DNA from: CAWJAP01 sp963834365
Lineage (GTDB): Bacteria > Acidobacteriota > Vicinamibacteria > Vicinamibacterales > Vicinamibacteraceae
Length of the DNA: 64,000 nt
Assembly: GCA_963834365.1 (NCBI GenBank)
Contig: CAWIBS010000029.1
Span: 372,001 to 436,000 of the forward strand
Reading direction: 5' to 3'
A model generated the notes under the pieces. That model made no database searches, was not told the origin of the DNA, and worked only from the letters and a program-made list of their open reading frames with translations. Both the position numbers and the translations under genes were made by a program. The stretch's first letter is position 1. Each line of letters opens with the position of its first letter. This document shows positions 1 to 6,746 of the stretch, in pieces.

Positions 1-29
1 CCGCGCTCCCGGCCACCCCGAGAATGTGA
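1..29 (+). CDS. C-terminal end of an upstream gene, possibly cdaA (partial)
   Basis: Reading frame 3 is open from the window edge and ends in TGA at 27-29, giving only the last eight residues (ALPATPRM). The TGA overlaps the start codons of the next gene (GTG at 26, ATG at 29), so the two are translationally coupled. The next two genes are a YbbR/CdaR-type protein and glmM. In many bacteria the gene before these is the diadenylate cyclase cdaA, so cdaA is the best guess, but eight residues cannot prove it. Confidence 0.35.
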
Positions 30-937
30 TGGCGTACCATCCGTTCCGCCACCTCGGGCTCAAGGTCCTGTCCATTGCGTTCGCGGTCGCGCTGTGGCTG
101 AGCGTCGGCGACCAGCGGGCCGTGGAGCGGAACATGCGGGTCCCGCTCGAGTTCCACAACCTGCCGACGGGGCTCGAGCTCGTGGACAGCCCGCCCGAAT
201 CGGTCGAAGTGCGACTCCGGGGTCCCCTGAGCTCCCTGGGGCGCCTCCCTCCTGGTGAAGTGGTGGCGGTCCTGGACCTGCAGTCCGCACGTTCCGGCAC
301 GAGGCTGTTCAATCTGATCGCCGAGCACGTGCGTGTGCCCTACGGCGTTCAGGTTTCGCAGATCACCCCCTCCTCGGTATCGCTGGCGTTCGAGGCGATG
401 TTGACCAAGATCGTGCCGATCGTGCCGGCCGTGGACGGCGACCCGGCCTCGGGATACAGTGTGGGGCGTATCAGCTCGGATCCTGCCGTCGTCACGATTG
501 CCGGTCCGATCAGCCAGGTCAATCTGGTCAAGCAGGCGACCACGGAGCCATTGTCGGTGGCCCGTGCAGCGGCCACGGTGGTCGATCGCGTCACGGTGGG
601 CGTGACGAACGACAACGTGCGGCTCGAGACGCCGCAGGTGGCGACGGTGACGGTCGAGATCGTGCCGACCGCCGTCGAGCGCCGCGTGACCGACGTGCAG
701 GTGGCGACGCGCAATGCCACGGCAGGGCGGACCGTGCAGGTGAGCCCGCAGACGATCTCGGCGATCGTCCGGGGACCCACCGGGGTGGTGGACGCCAGCC
801 TCTCCCTGCAGGCGTTCGTGGACTTGACGGGTCTGCGGCCCGGGCGGGCGGAGGCTCTCCCGGTGCGCTTCGATCCCGTGGACAGCGTGGTCATCCTGCG
901 CGTCGAGCCAGAGACCGTGCAGGTGCGAATCCGGTGA
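26..937 (+). CDS. cdaR: YbbR-domain membrane protein (CdaR-like)
   Basis: A 303-residue protein with one N-terminal membrane anchor (about residues 10-27, LGLKVLSIAFAVALWLSVG) and then tandem YbbR-type beta domains facing outside, with repeated blocks such as P..V.....V..RGP and P..V.I.GP. In characterised systems CdaR binds the diadenylate cyclase CdaA and modulates c-di-AMP synthesis, and both sit with GlmM. The same order is seen here: it follows the tail of an overlapping gene and lies 22 bp before glmM. Either GTG at 26 or the adjacent ATG at 29 could start it. Family assignment is firm; the regulatory role is by analogy. Confidence 0.85.
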   Translation: MMAYHPFRHLGLKVLSIAFAVALWLSVGDQRAVERNMRVPLEFHNLPTGLELVDSPPESVEVRLRGPLSSLGRLPPGEVVAVLDLQSARSGTRLFNLIAEHVRVPYGVQVSQITPSSVSLAFEAMLTKIVPIVPAVDGDPASGYSVGRISSDPAVVTIAGPISQVNLVKQATTEPLSVARAAATVVDRVTVGVTNDNVRLETPQVATVTVEIVPTAVERRVTDVQVATRNATAGRTVQVSPQTISAIVRGPTGVVDASLSLQAFVDLTGLRPGRAEALPVRFDPVDSVVILRVEPETVQVRIR

Positions 938-959
938 CCGTCAGCGATCGCCACCCGCG

Positions 960-2291
960 ATGACGAAGCTCTTTGGAACCGACGGCGTACGCGGTGTGGC
1001 CGGGCAGCCACCGCTCGACCCCGACACCGTGACGCGGCTTGGTGCCGCGCTGGTCCGCGTGCTGCCGCATCGCGGCGCGGGCAGGATTCTCGTCGGGCGC
1101 GACACACGAGAGTCCGGGGACTGGATCGAGACGGCGCTGGCGCGCGGCGTTGCGAGCGAAGGCGCGCAACTCGTGTCCACGGGTATCGTGCCGACTCCGG
1201 CGGTGGCCTTTCTCACCCGCTCCCGCGACTTCGACGCGGGCATCGTCATCTCGGCGTCGCACAATCCGTTCGAGGACAACGGCATCAAGGTGTTCTCGGG
1301 CCGCGGCGAGAAGTTCGACGAGGCGAACGAGCGCGCCATCGAAGCCCTGGTCGCCGATCCCGGCTTCGCCGTCGGCGGCGACTCGCGATCGATCGTCCGC
1401 GAGGATCTGGTGGACGCCTATCTCGCTCACGCGCGCGAGGTGCTCGGCGCTGCCGGGCCGCTGGCGGGCGCGCGGCTGGCCCTCGACTGCGCCAATGGCG
1501 CCACTACGACCGCGGCGCCGCGGCTGTTCAGCGAGCTGGGCTTCGACCTGCGGGTGATCGGGGCCGAGCCGGACGGCCGCAACATCAACCTTCACTGTGG
1601 CTCGACGCATCCGGAGGCGCTCGTCGACCTCGTGCGGGCGGAGGGCTGCCGTGCCGGCATCGCCTTCGACGGCGACGGCGATCGCGCCATCCTCGTCGAT
1701 CGCCATGGGCGCCTCGTGGACGGCGACGCCGTGATGTACATCTGCGCCAAGCAGCTGAAGGCCAGCGGCCGCTTGAAGGGCGATACCGTCGTCGCCACGG
1801 TGATGAGCAACATCGGCCTCGAGCTCGGGTTGAAGGCTCTGGGCATCGAGATGCTCCGGTGTCCCGTCGGCGACAAGAATGTGATGGAGGAGCTGATCAA
1901 GCGGGACCTCTCTCTCGGCGGCGAGCAGTCCGGGCACGTCATCTTCACCGACCATCTGTTCACCGGCGACGGAATCGTCTCGGCGCTGTCGGTGCTGCGC
2001 GTGATGATCGAGACCGGCCGGGAGCTCGACGAGCTCGCCGGCGAGCTCGTGACCTATCCGCAGGTGCTCGTCAACGTGCGCGTCCGCGAGCGAGTCGCGC
2101 TCGCCGACGTGGCCCCCGTCAAGGCGGTCATGGACACGGTGCAGCAACGCCTCGACGGGCACGGACGGCTGCTCGTCCGCTACTCCGGGACCGAGCCGCT
2201 GCTCCGCATCATGATCGAGGGACGCGATCAGGACGAGATCCGCGGCTGGGCCAACGAGATCGCGGACGCGGTGAGGGCGCATCTTGCGTAA
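960..2291 (+). CDS. glmM: Phosphoglucosamine mutase GlmM
   Basis: Converts glucosamine-6-phosphate to glucosamine-1-phosphate on the way to UDP-GlcNAc, in the cytoplasm. The 443-residue length is typical. Visible landmarks are the N-terminal LFGTDGVRG, the phosphoserine loop ISASHNP with catalytic Ser about residue 100, the metal loop DGDGD at about 237-241, the sugar-binding GGEQSGH, and the C-terminal phosphate-binding RYSGTEPLLR. The ATG at 960 gives the standard MTKLFGTDG start. It follows cdaR closely, as in the cdaA-cdaR-glmM arrangement that links cell-wall precursor supply to c-di-AMP. The frame is intact throughout. Confidence 0.97.
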   Translation: MTKLFGTDGVRGVAGQPPLDPDTVTRLGAALVRVLPHRGAGRILVGRDTRESGDWIETALARGVASEGAQLVSTGIVPTPAVAFLTRSRDFDAGIVISASHNPFEDNGIKVFSGRGEKFDEANERAIEALVADPGFAVGGDSRSIVREDLVDAYLAHAREVLGAAGPLAGARLALDCANGATTTAAPRLFSELGFDLRVIGAEPDGRNINLHCGSTHPEALVDLVRAEGCRAGIAFDGDGDRAILVDRHGRLVDGDAVMYICAKQLKASGRLKGDTVVATVMSNIGLELGLKALGIEMLRCPVGDKNVMEELIKRDLSLGGEQSGHVIFTDHLFTGDGIVSALSVLRVMIETGRELDELAGELVTYPQVLVNVRVRERVALADVAPVKAVMDTVQQRLDGHGRLLVRYSGTEPLLRIMIEGRDQDEIRGWANEIADAVRAHLA

Positions 2292-2292
2292 A

Positions 2293-2377
2293 CGGCGGGG
2301 CTGAAGCCACCGCCCTCCCGCGGTGGCAGCTGCCTCCGCTGGTTCTGGCTCCGCAGGAGGGCGCGGCTTCAGCCGCG
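2293..2377. repeat. REP-like paired palindrome (copy 1)
   Basis: Intergenic between glmM and pdxJ. Left half reads GGGGCTGAAGCC and the right half GGAGGGCGCGGCTTCAGCC, so two palindromic cores lie head to head around a short spacer. The same composite recurs at 22557-22634 and 40576-40655; single units occur elsewhere. Confidence 0.75.
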
Positions 2378-2393
2378 TAACTGAGTAGCTGGA

Positions 2394-3281
2394 ATGATCC
2401 GGCTCAGTGTGAACGTCAACAAGGTCGCGACGTTGCGCAACTCGCGCCGCGGCAGCGAACCGAGTGTGCTCGACGCCGTCCGGGTGATCCTGGACGCGGG
2501 CGCTCCGGGGATTACCGTCCACCCGCGTGCCGATGCACGGCACATCACCTACTCCGACGTCCGCGAGGTTGCAAGTCTGCTCGCGCCGCTCCGGGGGCGC
2601 GTCGAGTTCAACGTCGAAGGCGATGCGCGGCCTGATCTCATCGCGCTCGTCCATGAGGTGCGGCCCGATCAATGCACGCTGGTACCGGTCGTGTCCGGCG
2701 AGATCACGAGCCAGGGTGGCTGGCCGGCGACGACGCCTCTGCAGGAGCTCCGCCGGACCATCGCGGAGCTTGCCGAGGCCGGCATCCGCGTCAGCGTATT
2801 CATCAACCCGGCCGCGGATGCGGTCAGGTGGGCGGCGTCGCTGGGCTGCAATCGGGTCGAGTTGTTCACCGAGCCATTCGCCCGTGCCTTTCACGCCGGT
2901 CCCGAGGCGGCGAACCGCGCGTTCGCCGACTGCGCCGAAGCCGCCGAGGCAGCCCATGACCTCGGCCTCGGCGTGAACGCCGGCCACGACCTCGACCACC
3001 GGAATCTGGTGGTGTTTCGCGAGTTGCCCCACCTGTCGGAGGTGTCGATCGGCCACGCGCTGATGAGCCGCGCGCTTTTCCAGGGGCTCGACCGCACAGT
3101 GCGCGAGTATCTGGAGGTTATAGCTGGAGCGGCTGGAGCGGCTGGAGCGGCTGGAACGGCTGGAGCGCAGGAACCGACGGAACGGATAGAACGGATAGGG
3201 CGGACTGAGCCTGAGCGACGCTCGAGGCAGTTTCGTCCGGTTTCTATTTCCAGCCGCTCCAGCCGCTCCAGCCGTTCCAGT
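2394..3281 (+). CDS. pdxJ: Pyridoxine 5'-phosphate synthase PdxJ (stop codon lost)
   Basis: Condenses 1-deoxyxylulose-5-phosphate and 3-amino-1-hydroxyacetone phosphate to pyridoxine phosphate, the last step of the DXP-dependent vitamin B6 route. Family motifs are LSVNVNKVATLRNSR at the N-terminus, VHPRADARHI, the VEFNVEG strand, GLGVNAGHDLDH and the C-terminal EVSIGHALMSRALFQGL. Homology ends near residue 242 (about base 3120), the usual PdxJ length. No stop follows. Instead the frame enters a 9-bp repeat tract, giving a low-complexity Gly-Ala linker, and continues without interruption into the TPR gene, finally stopping at 3920. The end given here is the last base before that gene's likely start. 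Confidence 0.9.
3123..3280. repeat. Inverted nonamer repeat arms (GGCTGGAGC family)
   Basis: About five tandem copies of GGCTGGAGC (3123-3167) are followed by an unrelated core and then the reverse complement, CCAGCCGCT repeated (3250-3280), so the tract can fold into a long stem. Because the unit is 9 bp it keeps the pdxJ frame open. Related nonamers occur at 32018-32066 and 35706-35746. Confidence 0.85.
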
Positions 3282-3920
3282 ATGATCCGGACGATGAACA
3301 GGGAATCGCTGGCGGTCGGGATCGCCGGCATCGTCTTCGGGCTGCTCGCGGGATGGATCATCGGCAGCCAGAACGCCCGCCCGCGGCAGCCGGACCCGCC
3401 GACCGCGCCGGCCGCGGCTCAATCGACAGCGGGCGCCGCGCCCCGCCCTGCGGCGCTCGACGAGGCGCAGGTTCGGACGCTGCGCGGCGAGGCCGACGCC
3501 AACCCGAAGGACGCGACACCGCGCCGCCGGCTCGGTGACCTGTACTTCGATGCCGAACGCTACACCGATGCCATCACCTGGTACGAGGCGTCGCTCGCCA
3601 TCGACCCGAAAAACCCGGACGTGAGCACGGACCTCGGCGTGAGCTACTACTATTCGAACCAGCCGGATCGCGCGCTCGCCCAGTTCGACCGGTCTCTCGC
3701 GATCAATCCGTCGCACACCAAGACCCTGCTCAACGTCGGCGTCGTCCGCGCCTCGGCGAAGCGCGATCTGAAGGGCGCCATGCAGGCGTGGCAGCGCGTG
3801 CTGGCTCTGGCACCCGACAGCCCCGAGGGCCGCGCGGCACGGCAGCTCATCGAGACGCTGGAGACCAGCCACGGCGGACCCGCCGCGGGCGCTCCGGGCG
3901 CCACGAAAGGAGGCGCATGA
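3282..3920 (+). CDS. Membrane-anchored TPR protein
   Basis: From ATG 3282 (or the in-frame ATG 3294) this encodes 212 residues: a single N-terminal membrane segment (SLAVGIAGIVFGLLAGWII), a Pro/Ala-rich linker and about three tetratricopeptide repeats (for example RLGDLYFDAERYTDAITWYE and LGVSYYYSNQPDRALAQFD). It resembles CcmH/NrfG-like TPR scaffold proteins, and I cannot name a partner. The frame is continuous with pdxJ upstream, so it may be made as a fusion, from its own start, or both. The membrane-anchor-like N-terminus favours an independent start. The ATG of the following gene overlaps its stop by 4 bases. Confidence 0.7.
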   Translation: MIRTMNRESLAVGIAGIVFGLLAGWIIGSQNARPRQPDPPTAPAAAQSTAGAAPRPAALDEAQVRTLRGEADANPKDATPRRRLGDLYFDAERYTDAITWYEASLAIDPKNPDVSTDLGVSYYYSNQPDRALAQFDRSLAINPSHTKTLLNVGVVRASAKRDLKGAMQAWQRVLALAPDSPEGRAARQLIETLETSHGGPAAGAPGATKGGA

Positions 3921-4174
3921 TCGGCTGGGCCCTCCGCATCATCCTGTTCCTCATCGTCCTGCGCCTGGTCCTGCGGTTCGTGAGGGGACTCTTCCAGGGG
4001 CTCGCACCCGAGCCCCGCACGCGTCGCGCGGAGACGCCGGTGCCACTTGTGCGGGACCCGGTTTGCGGAATCCACATCCCCCTGACGCGCGCCCTGACGA
4101 CGGGCGCGGGGGACCACATCCAGTATTTCTGTTCCGAGGAATGCCGCCGCGCCTGGGCGGCGCGCGCCTCGTAG
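3917..4174 (+). CDS. Small membrane protein with YHS-like metal-binding domain
   Basis: An 85-residue protein whose ATG lies in an ATGA overlap with the preceding stop and is preceded by a strong Shine-Dalgarno sequence, AAAGGAGG. Residues 1-28 form a membrane helix (MIGWALRIILFLIVLRLVLRF). The C-terminal half is YHS/TRASH-like: RDPVCGIHI, then QYFCSEECRRAW, a Cys pattern that usually binds a metal ion. The partner is unknown. Its coupling to the TPR gene suggests they are co-expressed. Confidence 0.75.
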   Translation: MIGWALRIILFLIVLRLVLRFVRGLFQGLAPEPRTRRAETPVPLVRDPVCGIHIPLTRALTTGAGDHIQYFCSEECRRAWAARAS

Positions 4175-4198
4175 CGTGCAGGCGTTCCGGGGAGAGCC

Positions 4199-5077
4199 GT
4201 GAGCAATCGCCGCGAAGAACAGCTGCGGGCTGACATCGTCGAGCTGGGCCGGCGCCTTTGGGCCCGGGGTTATGTCGCCTCGAACGACGGCAACATCAGC
4301 GTGCGGCTGGACGACGCGCGCCTGCTGACGACGCCGAAGAGCGTGTCGAAGGGGTTCATGACCCCGGACATGATGGTCGTGACCGATCTCGCCGGCCGGA
4401 AGCTCGAAGGGTCGCGCGAGCCGTCGTCGGAGCTCAAGATGCATCTCGCCGTGTACGAGCATCGGCCCGACGCCCAGGCCGTCGTGCACGCACACCCGCC
4501 GCTGTCCACAGGATTTGCCGTCGCCGGCATCCCGCTCGACCGGGCGGTGCTGGCGGAAGTCATCTGCACGCTGGGAAGCATTCCGATTGCCGACTATGCG
4601 ACGCCGTCCACGCAGGAGCTGCCCGACGCGATCCGGAAGTACGTCAAGGCGCACGACGGACTGCTGCTGGCGAACCACGGCGCGCTCACGATTGGCTCCG
4701 ACCTGTACAGCGCGTATTACAAGATGGAAACGATCGAGCACTTCGCGCGCATCAGTCTGGTCGCCCGACAGCTCGGGGGCGAGCGAATCCTGTCGCGCGA
4801 CGAGGTGATGCGCCTGCAGGAACTTCGCGGCGCCTATGGGATCAGCGCCCCTGCCCCCATCTGCGCCGATCCGGAGACGAGCGCCGACGGCGGTGAGCCG
4901 TGCCAGGTGGTGCGGGCGCCGACGACCGCAGGCGAGCGTCTCGTACCCGAGCACACCCTGGGCCGTCCCGGCGGGAGTGGTTCCGGCACCAGTGCGCCAA
5001 GCGGCGCTACCGAAATTCGGCTAACATACCGCCAGCTTGCGGCGCTCATCGAGGACGCCGTGAGGGCGATCCGGTAG
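4199..5077 (+). CDS. Class II aldolase (fuculose-phosphate-type) with C-terminal encapsulation tail
   Basis: A 292-residue zinc aldolase of the FucA/AraD/RhaD superfamily. Such enzymes split sugar phosphates such as L-fuculose-1-phosphate into DHAP and lactaldehyde. Visible are GNISVRL, Glu78 in SSELKMH, His97 and His99 in VHAHPP, and His160 in LLANHG. The catalytic domain ends near residue 215. A Pro/Gly/Ser-rich linker (about 228-270) then leads to a C-terminal amphipathic helix (271-292, LTYRQLAALIEDAVRAI), the layout of microcompartment encapsulation peptides. GTG 4199 is the start used. The BMC-H shell gene follows within 40 bp. I infer this is the signature enzyme of the compartment, as in the planctomycete PVM type; the substrate is not proven. 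Confidence 0.85.
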   Translation: MSNRREEQLRADIVELGRRLWARGYVASNDGNISVRLDDARLLTTPKSVSKGFMTPDMMVVTDLAGRKLEGSREPSSELKMHLAVYEHRPDAQAVVHAHPPLSTGFAVAGIPLDRAVLAEVICTLGSIPIADYATPSTQELPDAIRKYVKAHDGLLLANHGALTIGSDLYSAYYKMETIEHFARISLVARQLGGERILSRDEVMRLQELRGAYGISAPAPICADPETSADGGEPCQVVRAPTTAGERLVPEHTLGRPGGSGSGTSAPSGATEIRLTYRQLAALIEDAVRAIR

Positions 5078-5115
5078 CCGTTCCACCTGGCGTCGATTCG
5101 ACCTGGAGGCAGCAG

Positions 5116-5403
5116 ATGGGTGAAGCGTTGGGGATGGTCGAGACCAAGGGGTTCGTCGCGATGATCGAGGCCGCCGACGCGATGGTCAAGGCCGCCAAGG
5201 TGACGCTGGTCGGGTGGGAGAAGATTGGTGCCGGCTATGTGACGGCCATCGTCCGCGGCGACGTCGCCGCTGTGAAGGCCGCTACCGATGCCGGGGCCGC
5301 GGCGGCCCGCCGCGTTGGCGAGCTCGTGTCGGTGCACGTCATTCCGCGCCCGCACAGCAACCTCGAGGACATTCTGCCGATCGGCAAGGCGTCGAAGGGC
5401 TAG
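5116..5403 (+). CDS. BMC-H shell protein (PduA/EutM type)
   Basis: A 95-residue single BMC-domain protein that forms hexameric tiles of a microcompartment shell. It starts MGEALGMVETKGF, has the pore loop EKIGAGYVT (Ala39 where PduA has Ser) and ends in the family block HVIPRPHSNLEDILPI. The start at 5116 is set by homology and by GGAGG about 8 bases upstream. It sits between the aldolase and three BMC-P genes. It is the only BMC-H in the window, so the flat facets would be built mainly from this protein. Confidence 0.95.
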   Translation: MGEALGMVETKGFVAMIEAADAMVKAAKVTLVGWEKIGAGYVTAIVRGDVAAVKAATDAGAAAARRVGELVSVHVIPRPHSNLEDILPIGKASKG

Positions 5404-5410
5404 AAGCAGC

Positions 5411-5465
5411 CTTCCTCCTTCCTCCTTCCTCCTTCGTCCTTCGTACCTTCGTACTTCTTACCTTC
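5411..5465. repeat. Short-period TCCTTC repeat tract
   Basis: A pyrimidine-rich run of CTTCCTCCTTC then CTTCGTAC/CTTCGTC units with a 7-8 bp period fills the whole spacer between the BMC-H and first BMC-P genes and ends at the ATG. It matches the tracts at 51277-51317 and 63250-63357. Confidence 0.7.
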
Positions 5466-5735
5466 ATGATTCTCGCCCGGGTTACCGGAACGGTCGTCGC
5501 CACGCGCAAGGACGAGCGGCTGGTGAGCAGCAAGCTGATGCTGGTGAGGGCCGTGGACCCCGAGGGCAAGCCCGAGGGCGGCTTCCTCGTCGCGGTGGAC
5601 ACCGTGGACGCCGGCACGGGGGAAACGGTCCTTGTGGTGAGCGGCAGCTCGGCGCGCATGGCGACCGGCATGAAGGACTGCCCGGTCGATGCCGTCATCG
5701 TCGGTATCGTCGACACCGTGACCGTCGACGTGTAA
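5466..5735 (+). CDS. BMC-P pentameric vertex protein 1 (EutN/CcmL family)
   Basis: An 89-residue EutN/CcmL-type protein; pentamers cap the vertices of microcompartment shells. It shows the family opening LARVTGTVVATRKDERL and the closing block CPVDAVIVGIVDTV. ATG 5466 directly follows the pyrimidine repeat tract. It is the first of three tandem paralogues. Confidence 0.93.
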   Translation: MILARVTGTVVATRKDERLVSSKLMLVRAVDPEGKPEGGFLVAVDTVDAGTGETVLVVSGSSARMATGMKDCPVDAVIVGIVDTVTVDV

Positions 5736-5753
5736 TCGTTCGGTATTCGCACG

Positions 5754-5802
5754 GTAGGGCGGAGCTTCAGCTCCGCCGGTGTGGCTTCAGCTCCGCCGGT
5801 GG
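5754..5802. repeat. REP-like palindromes (copy 2)
   Basis: Two consecutive copies of a GGCTTCAGCTCCGCC-type palindrome (variant core AGCTTCAGCT then GGCTTCAGCT) fill the gap between the first and second BMC-P genes. Confidence 0.65.
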
Positions 5803-5831
5803 TACTCCAGCCCGCTCGAGGCCACATTGAG

Positions 5832-6107
5832 ATGCAGCTGGCGAAAGTGATCGGCACGGTCGTATCGACGCACAAGGACGCGAGTCTGGCTGCGGTGTCG
5901 CTGTTGCTCATCCAGCCGCTGACGGAAAATCGCGAGGCTGCCGGCCGGATGCTCGTCGCGACCGACGCGGCGGGTGCCGGCGTCGGTGAAGATGTGTTCT
6001 TCGTCAGGGGCGCGGAGGCGTCGTTCCCGTTCTACCCGACCATCGTGCCGACCGATGCCACGATCGTAGGGATCGTCGATGACGTCGACGTCCCGTCGGA
6101 GTCGTAA
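5832..6107 (+). CDS. BMC-P pentameric vertex protein 2 (EutN/CcmL family)
   Basis: A 91-residue paralogue: MQLAKVIGTVVSTHKD at the start and PTDATIVGIVDDVDV at the end. The middle differs most from its neighbours (FPFYPTIVPTD replaces the usual charged loop), so it may line a vertex pore of different character. Its stop shares a base with the next start (TAATG), so translation is coupled. Confidence 0.92.
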   Translation: MQLAKVIGTVVSTHKDASLAAVSLLLIQPLTENREAAGRMLVATDAAGAGVGEDVFFVRGAEASFPFYPTIVPTDATIVGIVDDVDVPSES

Positions 6108-6379
6108 TGCAGATCGGCCGGGTCGTGGGCACGGTCGTGGCGACCCGCAAGCACGAGAAGCTCGTGGGCGCCAAGCTGCTGCTGGTGCAGCCGCAGTCGC
6201 CCGACGGCCGTCCGCGCGGCACGGCGCTGCTCGCCATCGATTCGGTCGGGGCGGGCGTCGGCGAGCGGGTGCTGCTGGTCATCGAGGGCAAGGCCGCCGG
6301 GGAGGCGCTCGGCCGCAAGGCCGCGCCGGTTGACGCGGCGATCGTCGGTATCATCGATCGTGTGGACGAGGCGTCATGA
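6107..6379 (+). CDS. BMC-P pentameric vertex protein 3 (EutN/CcmL family)
   Basis: A 90-residue paralogue with MQIGRVVGTVVATRKHEKLV at the start and APVDAAIVGIIDRVDE at the end. It overlaps the gene before by one base and the small Cys-rich gene after by four (ATGA), so all three are made as a unit. Three BMC-P paralogues are also described for PVM-type loci; most shells elsewhere use one. Confidence 0.93.
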   Translation: MQIGRVVGTVVATRKHEKLVGAKLLLVQPQSPDGRPRGTALLAIDSVGAGVGERVLLVIEGKAAGEALGRKAAPVDAAIVGIIDRVDEAS

Positions 6380-6609
6380 CGGACGAAGAGCTCCGGACCA
6401 TCGTACGCGCCGCCGTGCTGCGGCATCTCGATCCCCCTCCCGCTGCGCCGGGGCACCATGGCCTCTCGCTCACGCCGCCCGACCGCTCGTCGCACCCTGG
6501 ATTCGCGCGCTACGCGCTGCCCAGCGGCACCGAGCTCGAGGGCCCGTGCCTCATCGAACCAGCGGTTCGCTGCAATCACTGCGGCTACTGCCAGTCGCAT
6601 GGGTACTGA
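6376..6609 (+). CDS. Small Cys-rich protein of the microcompartment locus
   Basis: A 77-residue protein I do not recognise. The N-terminus (DEELRTIVRAAVLRHL) looks like an amphipathic helix, which in these loci can act as a targeting peptide. The middle is Pro-rich. The last twelve residues hold CNHCGYCQSHGY: three cysteines in a CxxCxxC spacing with two histidines, suggesting an Fe-S or zinc site. It overlaps the third BMC-P gene by four bases, so it is very probably part of the compartment. Coding status is supported by the coupling and by the terminal motif; function is open. Confidence 0.75.
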   Translation: MTDEELRTIVRAAVLRHLDPPPAAPGHHGLSLTPPDRSSHPGFARYALPSGTELEGPCLIEPAVRCNHCGYCQSHGY

Positions 6610-6611
6610 CC

Positions 6612-6738
6612 ATCGACCAGCTGCCGAATGACCAACGACCAGCTCTCAGCTACGAACTACCAGCTACCAGCGACCAGCCCTGAGGTCGACGCGCGGCTCC
6701 CGCTCGTGGTAGTTGGTAGTTGGTAGCTGGTAGTTGTC
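6612..6738. repeat. Inverted heptamer-repeat arms (ACCAGCT / GGTAGTT family)
   Basis: Left arm runs as ACCAGCT, ACCAGCG, ACTACCA variants at about 7-bp spacing. After a core of about 30 bp the right arm is the complement (GGTAGTTGGTAGTTGGTAG). It occupies the whole spacer before the dehydrogenase start. Confidence 0.85.
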
Positions 6739-6746
6739 GCTGACCC

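Noticed and set aside
891..3872. Very long open frame on the minus strand (993 codons)
   Set aside because: It is antisense to glmM and pdxJ, has no recognisable motif, is full of Arg/Ala/Gly, and is the usual by-product of high GC at third positions.
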